DNA from: Sciscionella marina DSM 45152 | GTDB lineage: Bacteria > Actinomycetota > Actinomycetes > Mycobacteriales > Pseudonocardiaceae | Assembly: GCF_000379465.1 (NCBI RefSeq) | Contig: NZ_KB905389.1 | Location: 1-64,000, forward strand | Direction of reading: 5' to 3' | Length of the DNA stretch: 64,000 nucleotides | Shown here: positions 62,205 to 64,000 of the stretch, piece after piece | How the letters are laid out: the number at the start of each line of letters is the position of its first letter | Numbering within the stretch: the first letter of the stretch is position 1 | Program-made: the position numbers and the translations under genes | Notes under the pieces: model-generated | The model's input: only the letters and a program-made list of their open reading frames with translations | What the model was told of the DNA's origin: nothing | Databases searched by the model: none

Positions 62205-63481
62205 CGACCTTCCTCCATCAATTGCTTGTAGTTGGACCAGAATCCGCGCATTCCGGTTTCGTCAGTCGCGGTGCCGATCGTGAGTCCTCGCTCGTCGACC
62301 CGTTCGCGCTTCATCCCCCGGCTGAGGTCGAGCCATTCTGGCCGGAGCTGCTCCACGCCGTGTTGATTGCGTTCATACATTTCGGTGTCGTCGGCCAACA
62401 GCATTCCGGCGGGCCCCACCGAACCGATCGACTGGGACACCATCCGCTTGTTCAGCTCCGGCGCACCGCGCAGCTGCACCGCGGTGGCATGCTGGATGCA
62501 TTCGTTCACCGCGATCGGCTGGATCACGAAGACCTGGATCTCCGCAATGAACAGATTGGGGAAGATCATCACGTGCGGAGCGCCTTCGATGAGGATCCGC
62601 TCGGCATCGTCGCCGTACGCCGCGCGCATCGCCGCGACATACTCCGGGACGCGCGATTCCGTAGTCCCGAACCAGCGCATGGGCTCCGCGAAATTCCGGA
62701 ATTCCGGGCGCAGGTCGTTCTCGCTGTGTCCGTGACCGAGATTGCGGGTGACCGCTGTCGACTTGTCGCTGTAGAGGGCCCCGATGGGGCTCCCCGTGAC
62801 GCTGAAAATCGAACCGTGCACGAACTGGGGATGATATCCATCGGTCTCGTTCTCGGCGAGCAACTTCCAGTTGGCACGGGTCCGGTGCTTGAGCCAGCCC
62901 GCATTGAGTTCGATCTCTCCTTCCGGGGACAGCGCCGCGAGACGATCGATCTCACCGGCCGCGGGACCGAGGTGTTCGGCGAGACTGGGGCCGTCGTGCG
63001 CGAAGCTTCCGAATACGAAACCACGGTAGGACTCGACACGCGGGACACTGCCCATGGCGAGGTCGAGCTTGCCTTTGCCGCCGTAACCCTGGTTATACGG
63101 GTAACCCAGCAGCTGGCCGTTGTTCCGGTAGGTCCAGCCGTGATACGGACAGCGAAACGAGTTCGAATTCCCGCGCGCATCCTCGCAGACAAGGTTGCCC
63201 CGGTGCGCACAACGGTTCAGCAGCAAGTGGACCTGTCCGTCCTTGTCCCTGGTCATCACCAGGTCCTGCGGGCCGATGCTCTTGCGTACATAATCGCCGG
63301 GCTCGGGAACTTCGCTGGTGTGCCCGACATAGACCCATCCCTGGTACCAGATGCGCTCCAGCTCCTCGGCAAAAATCGCCGGGTCCGTATAGAGCGAACC
63401 GTGCACACGGTCCGGTTGAATGAGCTTCGAGTAGTCGATTCCGGCCGTCGTGCGACCGGCCCGAGAGGTCGTGGCGCTCAC
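62201..63481 (-). CDS. Rieske ring-hydroxylating oxygenase, alpha subunit
   Basis: A 426-aa oxygenase. The Rieske [2Fe-2S] cluster is bound by Cys91 and His93 (CAHRGN) and Cys111 and His114 (CPYHGW). The mononuclear Fe site has two His in NETDGYHPQFVHGS. It inserts O2 into a ring or alicyclic CH as dioxygenase or monooxygenase. ATGA overlaps with the CoA ligase upstream and with beta. The ferredoxin and reductase for it are at the far end of the operon. Coupling to a CoA ligase suggests a substrate acid or its CoA ester. Confidence 0.93.
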   Translation of the reverse strand: MSATTSRAGRTTAGIDYSKLIQPDRVHGSLYTDPAIFAEELERIWYQGWVYVGHTSEVPEPGDYVRKSIGPQDLVMTRDKDGQVHLLLNRCAHRGNLVCEDARGNSNSFRCPYHGWTYRNNGQLLGYPYNQGYGGKGKLDLAMGSVPRVESYRGFVFGSFAHDGPSLAEHLGPAAGEIDRLAALSPEGEIELNAGWLKHRTRANWKLLAENETDGYHPQFVHGSIFSVTGSPIGALYSDKSTAVTRNLGHGHSENDLRPEFRNFAEPMRWFGTTESRVPEYVAAMRAAYGDDAERILIEGAPHVMIFPNLFIAEIQVFVIQPIAVNECIQHATAVQLRGAPELNKRMVSQSIGSVGPAGMLLADDTEMYERNQHGVEQLRPEWLDLSRGMKRERVDERGLTIGTATDETGMRGFWSNYKQLMEEGR

Positions 63482-64000
63482 GCGTCCACCTTCTTCCCAC
63501 GATCATCGTTTTCTTCGGCGAGTCGGTGTCTGGCCCACTGCGTCAGCCGGAACTTCTGCACCTTGCCTGTCGGAGTCGTGGGCAGTTCCGAGGCATCCAG
63601 CACGAGCACATGCTTGGGCACCTTGAACCTGGCCAGTTTCCGCTTGCAGATGGTGAGGATCTCGTTGGTATCGATCCGTTCGCCTGGTGCGGGGACAATA
63701 CACACGCAGCCCGCGTCACCCCACCGTGAATCCGGGACCCCGACGGCGAACACCTGGCTGATCGCCGGATGAACCGCGAGGACATCCTCGATCTCTTTCG
63801 GCATGATCAGTTCTCCGCCGCTTTTGTACAGTTCCTTACTGCGGCCGGTTATCTCGATGTACCCGTCATCGCGGATCCTGCCGAGATCACCGGAAAGGAC
63901 CCAGCCGTCCCGTAGCGCCTCGCCGGTTTCCACCGGCTTACGCCAGAAACCGAGCATGTTCGTCGGCCCCTGTGAGGCGAGTTCCCCTTCACTGCCACTC
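63478..64000 (-). CDS. Acyl-CoA synthetase, partial (C-terminal part)
   Basis: The frame is open from beyond 64000; the visible part reads GELASQGPTNMLGFW, then SGDLGRIRDDGYIEITGRSK (AMP-binding hinge) and the catalytic-Lys region TTPTGKVQKFRL. The ATG at 63957 is internal, not the start. It would make the CoA ester of the pathway acid. It overlaps the Rieske alpha start by ATGA, so it belongs to the same operon. Confidence 0.9.
   Translation of the reverse strand, partial: SGSEGELASQGPTNMLGFWRKPVETGEALRDGWVLSGDLGRIRDDGYIEITGRSKELYKSGGELIMPKEIEDVLAVHPAISQVFAVGVPDSRWGDAGCVCIVPAPGERIDTNEILTICKRKLARFKVPKHVLVLDASELPTTPTGKVQKFRLTQWARHRLAEENDDRGKKVDA

Overview
The window is high-GC chromosomal DNA with many GTG/TTG starts, ATGA start-stop overlaps, and regulator and transporter families typical of actinomycetes. 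Gene content (MHS-type MFS, RpiR, IclR, FCD-type GntR, P450 with a small [3Fe-4S] ferredoxin, KstR2-like TetR, SCPx thiolase, OB-fold/zinc-ribbon proteins) suggests a soil actinomycete of the Pseudonocardiales or Nocardiales kind. No rRNA, tRNA or essential gene was seen; this looks like a catabolic accessory region bordered and split by transposase remnants.

Layout. 1-5.1 kb: an IS256-type transposase remnant, two aldo/keto reductases, an AraC regulator, then a small decayed type I-E-like CRISPR array without cas genes and 1 kb without recognisable genes. 5.1-13.9 kb: a minus-strand operon (HyuA, HyuB, class V aminotransferase, MFS transporter, amino-acid permease) facing an RpiR regulator. 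14.4-27.4 kb: an aromatic-type flavin hydroxylase and IclR regulator facing a plus-strand operon of aldehyde dehydrogenase, a three-part acetone/acetophenone-carboxylase-like set (HyuA-like, HyuB-like, small CxxC/CxxC protein), SDR, class II aldolase, and a complete P450/ferredoxin/ferredoxin reductase chain. 27.9-33.1 kb: a GntR regulator facing a meta-cleavage operon (extradiol dioxygenase, fumarylacetoacetate-hydrolase-type enzyme, MhpA-like flavin hydroxylase, cupin-SnoaL protein). 33.9-35.7 kb: zinc alcohol dehydrogenase and divergent TetR. 36.5-42.3 kb: a divergent pair of operons (acetoacetate-decarboxylase-like, SDR, metallo-beta-lactamase hydrolase and zinc ribbon on one side; FAH-type enzyme and FMN 2-hydroxyacid oxidase on the other) with a GntR regulator. 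42.6-43.5 kb: an ISL3 transposase remnant. 43.9-49.0 kb: CrtC/DUF7064-like protein, APH-type kinase, acyl-CoA ligase and a metallo-beta-lactamase hydrolase. 49.5-64 kb: a TetR regulator, then a tightly coupled minus-strand operon running off the window: CoA ligase, Rieske oxygenase alpha and beta, a 77-aa unknown, CoA transferase, thiolase, HMG-CoA-synthase-like/zinc-ribbon fusion, SCPx thiolase, SnoaL-enoyl-CoA hydratase, acyl-CoA dehydrogenase, HSD17B4-like SDR, FAD oxidoreductase, ferredoxin, ferredoxin reductase.

How it works together (inference): the 14-42 kb part looks like stepwise breakdown of an aromatic compound, perhaps an aryl ketone or alkyl aromatic, by hydroxylation, ATP-dependent carboxylation, ring hydroxylation, meta cleavage and hydrolysis. 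The 44-64 kb part looks like CoA-dependent degradation of a cyclic or isoprenoid/steroid-like acid in which a Rieske oxygenase acts next to a CoA ligase and a full beta-oxidation set. Each module carries its own regulator, and several have clear inverted-repeat or repeated-motif operator candidates next to the regulator gene. The most unusual items are the three-gene carboxylase-like set with P450 chain, the HMGCS-like/zinc-ribbon fusion apparently lacking the catalytic Cys, the two SnoaL fusions, the 77-aa unknown, and shared operator motifs that tie separate operons into regulons.
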